Positions 33,047-41,574 of a stretch of DNA of 64,000 nucleotides are shown piece by piece. Under the pieces are notes generated by a model that had not been told where the DNA came from, made no database searches, and saw nothing but the letters and a program-made list of their open reading frames with translations. Origin of the DNA: Bradyrhizobium sp. CB1015 (GTDB lineage: Bacteria > Pseudomonadota > Alphaproteobacteria > Rhizobiales > Xanthobacteraceae). Within the stretch, counting starts at the first letter, position 1. Every line of letters starts with the position of its first letter. Location: contig NZ_CP104174.1 of NCBI RefSeq assembly GCF_025200925.1, positions 6,076,001-6,140,000 of the forward strand, written 5' to 3'. The position numbers and the translations under genes are program-made.

Positions 33047-34034
33047 TTACTCAGGCGCAATCAACAGCCGGCTTTCGCGACCCCAGCGCCAAAGCCGTTC
33101 ACTGGTGAGAAGCGTGCCGCCCCACCAGCGTTTGATCGGGTTGTGACGGCGAAAATCTTCCCGGCCCGCCATCGCCAAACTCCGTCAGCGACAGCCGGCT
33201 CCGGCGAAAGGCAGCATTGCGACTTCTCGCGTTGTCCGGGTCGAGTGTCGCCAGCTTGCCGTCCAGACCCGCGATCGCTGGCGCGGGGCCGAATGCGAGC
33301 CCTTCGAGCAACGTGCCGAGCTCCCACGGGTCGAACACGCGTGTCCCCAGCGCGTCCGGCCGAAACAGCTCATCGGTGCGATTGTGTCCGCCTGCAATCC
33401 GCTCGAGAAGTAGCGTCTCCGTCGCCCCCAGTCCCGTCGCCGGCGACGGAAGTTCTGCCAGCAGGTCTTCCACGGCCGGCTTCAGGAAAGACAGCTTGCC
33501 GAGCGGCCTGTGGAGCAGCCCGGCGCAAAGCTCGGGCGTCGGCGCCCGGTAGGCTTCCCAAGCCATGTCGGCGATCTCGAAGTCGCTTTCCGTGACATCG
33601 AGCTCGCGAACGTCACGATGACGCAACTCCCCGGGGTCTGCGTCCTGCAGATCGAAATCGACAAGACGCAATTTCAGACGCTCTGCGATGACCGGATGAG
33701 AACGCAGGTAGCCGAGGATCCAGATCAGCTGCAACTGACTGTTTGGTTCAGGATCGAACCACAGTTCGATGAAGTCGACTCCGTAGGTTTCGCAGACCCA
33801 GAGCAACCCGCCCGCCCGATCCCGGCGACTGAGAAGGGGCGATTGACGGACCCTGACGCAATCCGACCAGTGCATCTCGTTAGACGGCCACCTGGCGCCG
33901 AGATAATCGTTGAGGTGGTCAGGCGTGGGAAGTGGCCCCGAAACGAAACGATAGATGAACGGGACGACCATGTCGGCGCGATCGGCGAGAGCAAGACCGA
34001 CGCCCGCCGAGCTGGTCAGGATCACACGCTTCAT
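33047..34034 (-). pseudogene. Frameshifted paralogue of the 32017-32991 gene
   Basis: Reading from ATG 34034 gives 287 codons similar to the neighbour ('FIYRFVSGPLPTPDHLNDYL', 'ATGLGATETLLLERI'), ending in-frame with 'LTEFG' at 33174. After that the frame runs into unrelated sequence and stops at 33099. In another frame, from 33172 to the stop at 33047, the proper ending is present ('MAGREDFRRHNPIKRWWGG' ... 'RESRLLIAPE'). A small deletion, perhaps 5 nt between two GGC repeats, would explain the loss. The uncorrected product would have 311 residues with a foreign tail. Confidence 0.75.
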
Positions 34035-34134
34035 CGCCGCCGCACCCCCCCACGCAAACCGAAACGGGCACCGAAGACGTCGGCAACTCAACGTCCTCAG
34101 TGCCCGCTCCTCGCGAAAACTTTCGCGTTAGGTC

Positions 34135-35223
34135 TTACTCGTCCGCCGGCTCCTCGCCGTCCGCGTCGCGCTCAGGCGTGCCGGCCAGAATCTGCTCGGC
34201 GATCAGGCCCGAGTTCTGGCGGATCGCGGTCTCGATCTTGGCGGTGATGTCGGGGTTGCCCTTCAGGAACGCCTTGGCGTTCTCGCGGCCCTGGCCGAGG
34301 CGCTGGCTGTCATAGGAGAACCAGGCGCCGGACTTCTCGACGATGCCGGCCTTGACGCCGAGATCGAGGATCTCGCCCATCTTGGAGACGCCCTCGCCGT
34401 ACATGATGTCGAACTCGACCTGCTTGAACGGCGGGGCCAGCTTGTTCTTGACCACCTTGACGCGCGTTGTGTTGCCGACCACTTCGTCGCGCTCCTTGAT
34501 CGCACCGATGCGGCGGATGTCGAGGCGGACGGAGGCGTAGAACTTCAGCGCATTGCCGCCGGTGGTGGTTTCCGGCGAGCCGTACATCACGCCGATCTTC
34601 ATGCGGATCTGGTTGATGAAGATCACCATGGTGTTGGACTTGTTGATGGAGGCCGTCAGCTTGCGCAGCGCCTGGCTCATCAACCGCGCTTGAAGTCCCG
34701 GCAGCGCATCGCCCATCTCGCCCTCGAGCTCGGCCTTCGGCACCAGCGCCGCGACCGAATCGACCACCAGAACGTCGACGGCGCCCGAACGCACCAAGGT
34801 GTCGCAGATCTCCAGCGCCTGCTCGCCGGTGTCGGGCTGCGAGATCAGGAGCTCGTCGATGTTGACGCCGAGCTTGCGGGCATAGACCGGATCGAGCGCG
34901 TGCTCGGCGTCGATGAAGGCGCAGATGCCGCCCTTCTTCTGCGCTTCCGCCACCGTATGCAGCGCCAGCGTGGTCTTGCCCGAGGATTCCGGCCCGTAGA
35001 TCTCGACGATGCGTCCCTTGGGCAGGCCGCCGATGCCGAGCGCGATATCGAGCCCGAGCGAGCCGGAGGACACCGCCTCGATGTCCATGGAGCGGTCGTT
35101 CTTGCCGAGCTTCATCACCGAGCCCTTGCCGAACTGCCGCTCGATCTGGGAGAGCGCGGCGGCCAGAGCTTTACTCTTGTCCATGGAAGATCCTTCGACG
35201 ATACGCAGGGCAGTTGCGGACAT
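34135..35223 (-). CDS. recA: Recombinase RecA
   Basis: RecA promotes strand exchange and LexA autocleavage. The 362-residue protein has Walker A 'GPESSGKTT', '[17 protein letters not shown]', the L2 loop '[20 protein letters not shown]' and the acidic C-terminus. I kept the [12 protein letters not shown] start usual for Bradyrhizobium RecA; an internal ATG at 35184 is possible. An SOS box lies about 95-110 bp upstream at 35317-35331. Confidence 0.98.
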   Translation of the reverse strand: MSATALRIVEGSSMDKSKALAAALSQIERQFGKGSVMKLGKNDRSMDIEAVSSGSLGLDIALGIGGLPKGRIVEIYGPESSGKTTLALHTVAEAQKKGGICAFIDAEHALDPVYARKLGVNIDELLISQPDTGEQALEICDTLVRSGAVDVLVVDSVAALVPKAELEGEMGDALPGLQARLMSQALRKLTASINKSNTMVIFINQIRMKIGVMYGSPETTTGGNALKFYASVRLDIRRIGAIKERDEVVGNTTRVKVVKNKLAPPFKQVEFDIMYGEGVSKMGEILDLGVKAGIVEKSGAWFSYDSQRLGQGRENAKAFLKGNPDITAKIETAIRQNSGLIAEQILAGTPERDADGEEPADE

Positions 35224-35316
35224 TGGGTCGTGCTCCTTATGGCGAGGATTCGCGTGAGGGACAAACGGTTGCGAGGCAGCTCGGCGATAAAAGCAATGTA
35301 CCCTATTTGTTCCAGG

Positions 35317-35331
35317 GTTCGCAATATGTTC
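35317..35331 (-). promoter_or_regulatory. Alphaproteobacterial LexA (SOS) box before recA
   Basis: GTTCGCAATATGTTC matches the GTTC-N7-GTTC consensus of alphaproteobacterial LexA exactly. A further GTTC lies at 35309-35312. Its place upstream of recA fits DNA-damage induction. Confidence 0.88.
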
Positions 35332-35430
35332 TTTTGCGGTTTATGTCTTTCGGACTAGACCGCGAGTCAGGTGCGGCAGCTGGTCGAGCCGGCTTCATGA
35401 ACCATAGCGGGGAGTCCAGGTTATCCGGGC

Positions 35431-35520
35431 ATGCATCGCCTATGGTATTTCGTGGCCTTCCTCGCCGTCACCACTACCGCATTCGGTGCCTTGGTGGCGT
35501 TTGACAAATTCCTGGGATGA
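35431..35520 (+). CDS. Possible 29-residue membrane peptide
   Basis: An ATG frame encodes MHRLWYFVAFLAVTTTAFGA and nine more residues, forming a single hydrophobic helix with a short cytoplasmic tail. The ribosome-binding site is weak. Small single-span peptides of this kind are often missed by gene finders. A GC-rich hairpin (GAGGCCGC / GCGGCCGCCTC) follows at 35525-35550. Confidence 0.35.
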   Translation: MHRLWYFVAFLAVTTTAFGALVAFDKFLG

Positions 35521-35747
35521 ACCGGAGGCCGCTGGCTTGGCGGCCGCCTCGGTTGATAAAAATCGACCTCTGACAAACCAGCCATGCTGGATCGTCTCGC
35601 TGTCCGCTCTGCTCTGCGTGCACAACTGAACAGACGCGGATCCATTTCCGGATCCTAATGCATCATCACCGCGCGGACCGTGGCCACTATCGGTGATGAG
35701 AACGCTTAACCTCGCGCTCCCGCCTCCTCGCACGGAAAAAGCGCGCC

Positions 35748-35948
35748 ATGTTCAAGCGACGACGTTTCAAGCAGCAACTGACCCTTCAGGACCGGCTGTC
35801 GGCATGGGTGACGCAGGTCCGCGAGCAGGCGTCCAAACTTCCTCCCGGGCCGGAGCGGGACGCGCTGCTCAAGAAGGCCCGTCAGGCCGACGTTGCCAAT
35901 CATCTGAACGATTGGGTCAAATCGCCGGGGCTTCAGCCGCCGAAATAA
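35748..35948 (+). CDS. Small basic conserved protein
   Basis: This 66-residue protein is rich in Lys/Arg and Gln ('RRRFKQQLTLQDRLSAWVTQ', 'ARQADVANHLNDWVKSPGL'). It is short, soluble and helical. I recall such proteins annotated as hypothetical in Bradyrhizobium. A stem-loop, CCCGGC-CTCC-GCCGGG followed by TTCCT, lies just after the stop at about 35949. Confidence 0.6.
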   Translation: MFKRRRFKQQLTLQDRLSAWVTQVREQASKLPPGPERDALLKKARQADVANHLNDWVKSPGLQPPK

Positions 35949-36103
35949 CCCGGCCTCCGCCGGGTTCCTCGGAGCGACCATGACCGACATCAACGACGCG
36001 CGGCCGGCGCGCCGTCATGTTTCCGTAATCCTGCGGCACCGAACCTTTCGCGGTCTCCGGCCTTCTGTGGGGATGGGACCGCAACTTCTGGGGACCTCAA
36101 GTC

Positions 36104-36274
36104 ATGACGGACAACGACACGCACCACGCTACGATCAGGCGAAAGCCGCTGCTGGAGGCGGCGCACGAGGAGATGGTGAAGTTCGAGCGCAAGGAAAACG
36201 AGTTCCGCAAGAAGGACCGTGAAGAGCGCGCCGCCGAGCTCCATCTTCCGTTGAATGAGATCAAGGTCCACTAG
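36104..36274 (+). CDS. Small charged protein, possible coiled coil
   Basis: This 56-residue frame starts MTDNDTHHAT and continues with a highly charged helix ('EEMVKFERKENEFRKKDREE') ending 'LPLNEIKVH'. The codon use is like its neighbours. The ribosome-binding site is only moderate. Function unknown. Confidence 0.5.
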   Translation: MTDNDTHHATIRRKPLLEAAHEEMVKFERKENEFRKKDREERAAELHLPLNEIKVH

Positions 36275-36525
36275 GCACCGCCAGGACCTTCCGGAGCGCG
36301 TCGAGGCCCGCCCCGCGATGCGGCGCCAGCCGGCGATTTGGGCGCTTTCTCGATCGGCATCGCCGGTGGGCAACCGCGGGCGCACAAGGTATCTAAATAC
36401 TACCAACAACCCGTTGGCCGAGCGAGGAAATTACCCGGCACCCTACTGTGCATGGGGTTGTTTTCCACTTTTGAAGGGCAAGGCGCGGGCGCCGTCCAAT
36501 GGGAAGCCCGGCACGCCGGTCCCCT

Positions 36526-36615
36526 CTACAGCAGCGCCAGAAGGATCAGGCCTATCACCAGCACCACGAAGCCAGCCGCCGTCGCGGCGGCAAATGACCG
36601 CTCTACGTTATCCAT
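36526..36615 (-). CDS. Possible 29-residue membrane peptide
   Basis: The frame encodes MDNVERSFAAATAAGFVVLV followed by IGLILLALL: a short charged start and one transmembrane helix. It has a GGGG-rich upstream stretch. Longer upstream starts exist in the frame but have no protein-like character. Confidence 0.4.
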   Translation of the reverse strand: MDNVERSFAAATAAGFVVLVIGLILLALL

Positions 36616-36860
36616 GATGCCACCCCGTTGTCGGCGCGCCACGTTTCCCCCATGGCTGCGCCGAACGGACAAAATCTTGCCGACGGCTGTGTCGGCAGTG
36701 GTGCGGACGGATGTCGAAATTGGGACCGGTGCGGGGCCAGTCTGCGGCCTTGCGGTCGCGCTCCTGCCGGCCGCCCGCCTGTCAGGCTGTCGTAAGCTCA
36801 GCCGGCTAGGGTCGCTCGGCTCTGGTGTTGCAGCCCAGCACCCAGCCTCCAACAACTCTC

Positions 36861-36894
36861 AGCCCCGCTTGGCTCTCCCCAGGCGGGGCTTTTT
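36861..36894 (+). terminator. Rho-independent terminator with no obvious gene upstream
   Basis: AGCCCCGC and GCGGGGCT form an 8-bp stem around a 14-nt loop followed by TTTTT on the plus strand. The next annotated plus-strand gene upstream ends at 36274, so the terminator may end a small RNA that starts within 36620-36860. On the minus strand it lies right behind the DUF2798 stop but without a T-run. Confidence 0.7.
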
Positions 36895-37151
36895 CATGCC
36901 TGCCGGCCGGCGCGGGGCTCCCGCTCCTCCTGGGTCAGGCGCAGCGCGAAGGCGCGGATCGCGGGCGCCGCCAATAGCACGACCGGCAGCATCGCGGCCC
37001 AGGCGATCAGCCAAGACACCATCCAGTGCTGAACGAAGAGCACCGGGCTGCCTGCAGGAAAGCTGGCTACTCCCGCCGCGATCAGCGAGGTCAGCCCGGA
37101 CTGGATGATGCCGAAGACGAAATGAGAGTAGCGGCGGGGAATGCCGAGCAT
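36894..37151 (-). CDS. DUF2798 membrane protein
   Basis: This 85-residue protein has two membrane helices ('FVFGIIQSGLTSLIAAGVAS' and 'WMVSWLIAWAAMLPVVLLAA') with a basic C-terminal tail, matching the DUF2798 family of small inner-membrane proteins of unknown function. Confidence 0.8.
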   Translation of the reverse strand: MLGIPRRYSHFVFGIIQSGLTSLIAAGVASFPAGSPVLFVQHWMVSWLIAWAAMLPVVLLAAPAIRAFALRLTQEEREPRAGRQA

Positions 37152-37409
37152 GAGGCGCCCATGGTTGCTGGCCCGCGATCAGGCAAGCAAGGCACATGCC
37201 GTCAAGCTGGAGCGGATCGTGCGCCCCGGGTCGGAACCACGCTGTGGGCCCGCCGGATGCACCGGGAGCCCAGGAACTTTGTTCATGGTCGGAGAACCAC
37301 GGACATCGAGAACCGTTCGCGCGCGGCCAGCAACAGATTTTGCTTGCCCGCGGAATATTGCGACCACCAACATGTTTGCAGGCACGAGGGTGAATCGTGG
37401 GAGGTGACC

Positions 37410-37598
37410 ATGAATCACAGGGGCGTCGAGTTCACCATCGCCAAGACGGCGACTCCGGGAATCTGGCAATGGCAGTTCCGCATCGGCGACCAGATCAAGA
37501 CCGGCAAGACCGAGACCAGGATCGACCTGCTGGCGATCCGGCGCGTGCAGCTGCGCATCGATCGGGAGCTGAAGGCGATCGGGCGAAAGACAGCCTGA
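37410..37598 (+). CDS. Small conserved protein
   Basis: This 62-residue protein (MNHRGVEFTIAKTATPGIWQ onward) is basic with a beta-rich start and a helical end ('LLAIRRVQLRIDRELKAIGR'). It is preceded by a clear ribosome-binding site, GGGAGGTGA. No known domain. Confidence 0.6.
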   Translation: MNHRGVEFTIAKTATPGIWQWQFRIGDQIKTGKTETRIDLLAIRRVQLRIDRELKAIGRKTA

Positions 37599-37628
37599 AC
37601 GTTTCGCCCTCTTGCGCCATGGAACGCG

Positions 37629-37883
37629 TCAGTCCGCGCTGGGCAGCCGCCGCATGGTGAACTCGATGTCGCCGCCGGGCAATTCGCGCCAGGTCTCGAC
37701 CTCGCTCATATAGCCGGCCTTGGGATAGCGGGCGAAGAAGGCCTGCGCCCGCTCCCGCGCTGCCGCGCGCGGCAGCGTAAAAGTCTCGCGCAGATAGCCG
37801 TCGCCCGCGGTCGGACCCGGCTTGCCGGCCGCCTTGCGCCGGCGCGCCATCCGCTCGGCGAGATCCCGCGGACGATCGGCCAT
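37629..37883 (-). CDS. Small conserved hypothetical protein
   Basis: This 84-residue protein starts MADRPRDLAERMARRRKAAG, then 'AQAFFARYPKAGYMSEVETW' and ends 'GDIEFTMRRLPSAD'. Convergent with the 37410 gene. No domain recognised. Confidence 0.6.
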   Translation of the reverse strand: MADRPRDLAERMARRRKAAGKPGPTAGDGYLRETFTLPRAAARERAQAFFARYPKAGYMSEVETWRELPGGDIEFTMRRLPSAD

Positions 37884-37982
37884 ATCCTGCCTTCCTTGAC
37901 GCACTACGCTGCGGACAATGTAGGGCGCCGGCCGGATCAAGAGGAGTCCCGTCGGAAAGACTTCGTGCCTCCCCGGAACGGG

Positions 37983-38282
37983 TCAGTTGGCGGCCGTACC
38001 GCTCTTGGTCTTCTTCGGCGCACTGGTTGCGGCCGACGCCTTCGGCGCCGCCGGCTGCTTCGGCGGATCGGCGCGCATGCCGCCCCAGGGATCGCTGGAC
38101 GCCTTGGAATCCGGAATCTTCTTCAGCGTTTCCTTGTAGGCCTTGTCACGCTCGGCCTCGGCAGCCTTCTCCTCCGGCGTCTTGCTCGGGGCATCCTGCA
38201 TCAAATTGATATTGGGCAGTTGCGCGTAGGCAGGTCCCGCCAGCACGGCCAGCACCGCGGCCAAACGGAAAAGCTTCATCAT
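37983..38282 (-). CDS. Small secreted protein of a DPWGG family
   Basis: This protein of about 99 residues has a signal peptide ending 'AGPAYA', a short helical region with 'EAERDKAYKETLKKIPDSKA', the motif 'SDPWGGMR' and a Lys/Ala/Pro-rich tail. A relative with the same 'KAYK...IP...DPWGG' layout lies at 39902-40127. Function unknown; the tail looks disordered. Confidence 0.65.
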   Translation of the reverse strand: MMKLFRLAAVLAVLAGPAYAQLPNINLMQDAPSKTPEEKAAEAERDKAYKETLKKIPDSKASSDPWGGMRADPPKQPAAPKASAATSAPKKTKSGTAAN

Positions 38283-38362
38283 TCACTCCTTAGATCTTCC
38301 ATGAGGCACGGATCGCCCCGCGCCGTGTCATCCTTGTCAGCCCGGTCACGAGCCGGTGTCCG

Positions 38363-38497
38363 CTAGAGCCGATCCGATCTGCATGATTTGGGCGCATGCA
38401 GCCAGTCGTCCCAGATCGGACCGCATTTGGTGCACCCGCTCAGCGCGACACCGAGCACGGCCATGCAAAAGACGAGGACACACCGACGCAACATCAT
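38363..38497 (-). CDS. 44-residue lipoprotein
   Basis: The frame encodes MMLRRCVLVFCMAVLGVALS, then the lipobox Cys (LSGC), then 'TKCGPIWDDWLHAPKSCRSD' and RL. It is a complete short lipoprotein with two more Cys residues in the mature part. I recall the same TKCGPIWDDW-type lipoprotein in other Bradyrhizobium genomes. It lies 85 nt from the DPWGG gene. Confidence 0.65.
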   Translation of the reverse strand: MMLRRCVLVFCMAVLGVALSGCTKCGPIWDDWLHAPKSCRSDRL

Positions 38498-38642
38498 CCA
38501 CCCCTACCCAAGCGAGGCATCATATCGGGCCAAGTCAGGCATTTTCAAGCCGAGGCGGCCGCCGCGAGACCTGGTGACTTTGCCTCGACGATGCGCGCAC
38601 AATGCGATGAAACATCCGGCAACACAGGAGAGCGCGACAGCA

Positions 38643-39107
38643 ATGCAAACGCAGCCAGAAGCCGAGTTCGGCCCCGCCGACGCCAGGCGCATCCTCGGCG
38701 AGGTCTTTGCGCCCTGGGTCCAGGATCTCAACCTCGCGGTCGAGCGCATCGAGCATGCGCCGCCTGCGGACGTTCCGGACTGGCAGCCCGGCGCGCTGCT
38801 GCGCATGCCGTTTTCGGAGCGGCTGTGCCGCAACGGCGGCGTGGTCTGCGGCCAGGCCCTGATGGCGCTCGCCGATACCGCGATGGTGATCGCGATCCTC
38901 GCCGCCAATCGCGGCTACCGTCCCATGACGACGGTCGACCAGACCACGCATTTCATGCGCGCGATCTCCGCGTCCGACGTGCTGGCGGATGCGCGCGTGG
39001 TACGGCTCGGGCGCACCATGAGCTTTGGCCGCGTCACGCTGCTCTCGGCCGCCGACGGCAAGCCGGCCGCGATGGTGTCGAGCGCGTTCGCGATGCTGCC
39101 GGGATGA
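38643..39107 (+). CDS. Hotdog-fold (PaaI-type) thioesterase
   Basis: This 154-residue protein has the hotdog core: 'RMPFSERLCRNGGVVCGQAL', 'MALADTAMVIAIL', 'TTVDQTTHFMRAISASDVLA' and 'ARVVRLGRTMSFGRVTLLSA'. Such enzymes hydrolyse acyl-CoA thioesters; the substrate is unknown. I chose 38643 because it follows GGAGAG; an ATG at 38607 has no ribosome-binding site. Confidence 0.85.
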   Translation: MQTQPEAEFGPADARRILGEVFAPWVQDLNLAVERIEHAPPADVPDWQPGALLRMPFSERLCRNGGVVCGQALMALADTAMVIAILAANRGYRPMTTVDQTTHFMRAISASDVLADARVVRLGRTMSFGRVTLLSAADGKPAAMVSSAFAMLPG

Positions 39108-39123
39108 ACGCGCCCTGAAACAA

Positions 39124-39160
39124 GAGAGCCGCGCGGAGCGCAAAGCTCGAAGCGGCTCTC
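39124..39160 (+). terminator. Stem-loop after the thioesterase gene
   Basis: GAGAGCCGC and GCGGCTCTC form a 9-bp stem around a 19-nt loop, starting 17 nt after the thioesterase stop. No T-run. Confidence 0.45.
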
Positions 39161-39442
39161 GATGAAATCGTGTCGGGACAGGAAGCGCGCTCGCGCTTCG
39201 CCAGCGAGAGCGCGCTGCGGCGAACAGAATCGAAAGCGAAGTCTTTATCAACCTCTCGATCGGCGGGTCACGCCATAAAGGAAAAGCTCTCGGGTAGGCT
39301 CTTTGGGCAGGTTCGTTGGAGCGGCTCGCCGCTCCAACGTCGTAAACAAAGTCTGAAACCCCGTGCAAGTAGCGCCAGTATTGAGTTTAGTTCAACGTAA
39401 TTTCTATGCACTACTTCATAATCATCGGCAGGGCTGACGCGG
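39161..39442. other. Intergenic region with an 11-bp perfect hairpin
   Basis: This non-coding stretch before the PilZ gene includes a perfect hairpin at 39314-39339 (CGTTGGAGCGG-CTCG-CCGCTCCAACG) and an AT-richer segment from 39370 that probably holds the PilZ promoter. No coding frame recognised. Confidence 0.45.
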
Positions 39443-39685
39443 ATGATTGAGAAGCGTACATCGCAACGTCACCGTGTTTTCAAGGGCGGAAAGATCACCT
39501 TTGAAAACAGCGGCATTCCTTGCACGGTGCGCAACATGTCGGCGGGCGGCGCGGCGATCGACCTCGACACTCCCGTCATGTTGCCGCAATCGGTCACGCT
39601 CTCGATCGCGTGCGACCGCTTCGTAAGGCATTGTCGCACAGTTTGGCGCAGCGACAAGCGCGTCGGCCTCGCTTTCGTGCAATAG
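39443..39685 (+). CDS. PilZ-domain protein
   Basis: This 80-residue stand-alone PilZ protein has the c-di-GMP binding marks: Arg motif 'QRHRVFKGGKI' at the N-terminus and 'RNMSAGGAAIDLD' in place of D/NxSxxG. It ends 'DKRVGLAFVQ'. The RxxxR spacing is only partial (R9, R11 cluster), so c-di-GMP binding needs testing. No operon partner. Confidence 0.82.
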   Translation: MIEKRTSQRHRVFKGGKITFENSGIPCTVRNMSAGGAAIDLDTPVMLPQSVTLSIACDRFVRHCRTVWRSDKRVGLAFVQ

Positions 39686-39901
39686 CACGCGCGACGTGAA
39701 CGAACGTTCGCATCACGTGCACAACACGATCATGATTGCTTCGATACGCTGACCGCGGGCTGCGATCGCGCGCGTGACGACCGCGAGCGCGATCGATGAT
39801 GCCCCCGCAACAAATCGTCCACCGGGACGATCGATCCTGCGCGACAGGAGCGACGGCGCTTTGCCGAAGCCGAAAGGTAGGTCCGCGCCATCCACCTCAC
39901 G

Positions 39902-40127
39902 TCATTTCGGCTTCTTGGCAGGTTCGCCCGGACGGGCGCCGCCCCAGGGGTCGTACTTGTCCTTGGGCTCGGGAATGCGCTCGAGCGCGGCCTTGTAGGC
40001 CTTCTCGTCGACCTTGGGACTGTTGTCGACCGGCTTGGCGCCGTCATTGGGCTGGCGCCGGCCCTGCGCCTGCACTGAGCCGGCCGTCAGTGCCAAGACC
40101 GCGGCCGCGATGACCAAAAATCCTCAT
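39902..40127 (-). pseudogene. Second DPWGG-family secreted protein, start out of frame
   Basis: From 40117 the frame reads 'VIAAAVLALTAGSVQAQ' (signal peptide) and ends with 'KAYKAALERIPEPKDKYDPW' and a Lys-rich tail. The natural start, ATG 40127 with RBS GAGGGGG, is one base out of frame because of a run of five T on the coding strand (ATGAGGATTTTTGG). With four T it would read MRILVIAAAV. Either a TTG at 40117 is used, or this is an indel by slippage, damage or sequencing error. Confidence 0.6.
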
Positions 40128-40279
40128 TGCAGCAATCCCCCTCGTGTGGGGTACAACCTAGCCCGCACTCGCGGAATAGCAATATCGCGGGTTCCAAGTC
40201 TTCAGCAAATCTTGATCGACCGGGACTTCGCCGGATCGCGTTCGTGCCTATCTGTTGGCCCGCAGGGGGACCTCCAGGG

Positions 40280-40684
40280 ATGTTGCGGATCATTGCTCAT
40301 GCGGCGCTGCTCATCGGCGCGCTGGCGCTCGGTGCCTGCGGCTTTGCCGACAGCCGCGCACCGGTACCAGAGTTCATGCGCATGAAGGAGGCCGAGCAGC
40401 CGCCGCCGGAAGCGGCGCCCGACGTCAAGCGCGTGGTGCGCGAGCAGATCGACGTCGTCTTTCTTGCAACGTCCTATCCGCGCGAGGTGCACGTCGCCCC
40501 GCCCCATCGCGAGGTGCGAGGACCGGGCTGGACCGCATGCGTACGTGCGCAGCTCACCTCGGCGACCGGCACGTCCCTCGGACCCCAGACCTACATCGTG
40601 ACGATCAACGGCGGCAAGGTCGTGGACCGCCGGCGCGCGGACGCCGACGACATCTGCGGGACCGAGACTTACGAGCCGATCTAG
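40280..40684 (+). CDS. Lipoprotein of unknown function
   Basis: This 134-residue protein has a signal with the lipobox 'LALGACGFADS' and a soluble mature part with two further Cys residues ('GPGWTACVRAQL' and 'ADADDICGTETYEPI'), possibly a disulfide. The pattern of 'VVFLATSYPREVHVAPPHRE' is not a domain I recognise. Confidence 0.75.
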   Translation: MLRIIAHAALLIGALALGACGFADSRAPVPEFMRMKEAEQPPPEAAPDVKRVVREQIDVVFLATSYPREVHVAPPHREVRGPGWTACVRAQLTSATGTSLGPQTYIVTINGGKVVDRRRADADDICGTETYEPI

Positions 40685-40786
40685 GAACCCGCCTTGACGA
40701 CAAGGTTCCGGGAAAAACCTGTAGATGACCCGGAACGATCACCGCCTCCCTTTCTTGTTACCGCCGAGGGCAGTTTCGAGGAGGAC

Positions 40787-41119
40787 ATGATGAGGACGTT
40801 GACTATTGCGCTGTTGGCTGGCGTGGGTGCTTTGGCCGCCGCCTCGGGGGCGAAGGCTTCCGATCTCTATACGAGCAGCGAGTACACCAATCCGGATCTC
40901 GTGCAGCAGGTGCGACTCGTCTGCGACGATTCCGGCCGCTGCTATCGCACGCGCGGCGGTTCGCGCGTGATCGTGCGCGATTCCTATAATTACATGCCGC
41001 GCGAGCGCTATTACGAGCGCCGGACCTATCATCGCGATTGGGATGACGGCCCGCGCGCCGGCGTCGGCATTCGCGCACCCGGCGTCAGCGTCGGCGTCGG
41101 TGTCGACGACCGTTGGTGA
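40787..41119 (+). CDS. Small secreted Tyr/Arg-rich protein
   Basis: This protein of about 110 residues has a signal peptide ending 'ASGAKAS', a Cys pair ('VRLVCDDSGRCYRTRGGSRV') and a Tyr/Arg-rich segment ('YNYMPRERYYERRTYHRDW') ending in a Gly/Val repeat. It is preceded by GAGGAGGA. Typical of small rhizobial periplasmic proteins of unknown role. Confidence 0.7.
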   Translation: MMRTLTIALLAGVGALAAASGAKASDLYTSSEYTNPDLVQQVRLVCDDSGRCYRTRGGSRVIVRDSYNYMPRERYYERRTYHRDWDDGPRAGVGIRAPGVSVGVGVDDRW

Positions 41120-41132
41120 GCGATGAAGGCTT

Positions 41133-41171
41133 GATGCTCGGGACCGGACGAGACTATTCGCCCGGTCCCGG
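41133..41171. terminator. Bidirectional hairpin between convergent genes
   Basis: CGGGACCGG and CCGGTCCCG form a strong stem (with small adjacent extensions) between the convergent genes ending at 41119 and 41199. Confidence 0.6.
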
Positions 41172-41198
41172 TGGTGTAACCGAATCCGGCCGCCGATC

Positions 41199-41555
41199 CT
41201 AAGCCGCGACGGTTTGCTGCTGGAATTGCTCGTAGGCCGCGATCGCGTCCGCGGCATACATCAGCGACGGCCCGCCGCCCATGTACACGGCCATGCTAAG
41301 CGTCTCCTCGATCTCCTGACGCGTCGCACCGAGCTTGACCAGCGCCTCGGTGTGAAAGCCAATGCAGCCGTCGCAATGCGCGGCAACGCCGAGCGCGAGC
41401 GCGATCAGCTCCTTGGTCTTCTTGTCCAGCGCCCCGTCGCGGGTGGCGGCCTGGGCGAGCGCGGCAAATCCCTTCATGGTGTCGGGAATGTCGCTCCGCA
41501 GCTTCTTCATGTTGGCGGAGATCTGCCTGATAATTTCGGGGTAGTTCTTGTCCAT
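41199..41555 (-). CDS. Carboxymuconolactone decarboxylase-family (AhpD-like) protein
   Basis: This 118-residue all-helical protein has the AhpD-type redox motif in 'AAHCDGCIGFHTEALVKLG' (CxxC with following His). AhpD relatives act as thiol-dependent peroxide defence proteins. It ends the cluster that starts with the two YeeE/YedE-type genes, 19 nt downstream. Confidence 0.88.
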   Translation of the reverse strand: MDKNYPEIIRQISANMKKLRSDIPDTMKGFAALAQAATRDGALDKKTKELIALALGVAAHCDGCIGFHTEALVKLGATRQEIEETLSMAVYMGGGPSLMYAADAIAAYEQFQQQTVAA

Positions 41556-41574
41556 GACGACTCTCTGCGTGACT

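Noticed and set aside
38396..39118. A 240-codon frame overlapping the thioesterase in another frame
   Set aside because: It overlaps a gene with a clear hotdog fold and has the Arg/Ala-rich character of a shadow frame.
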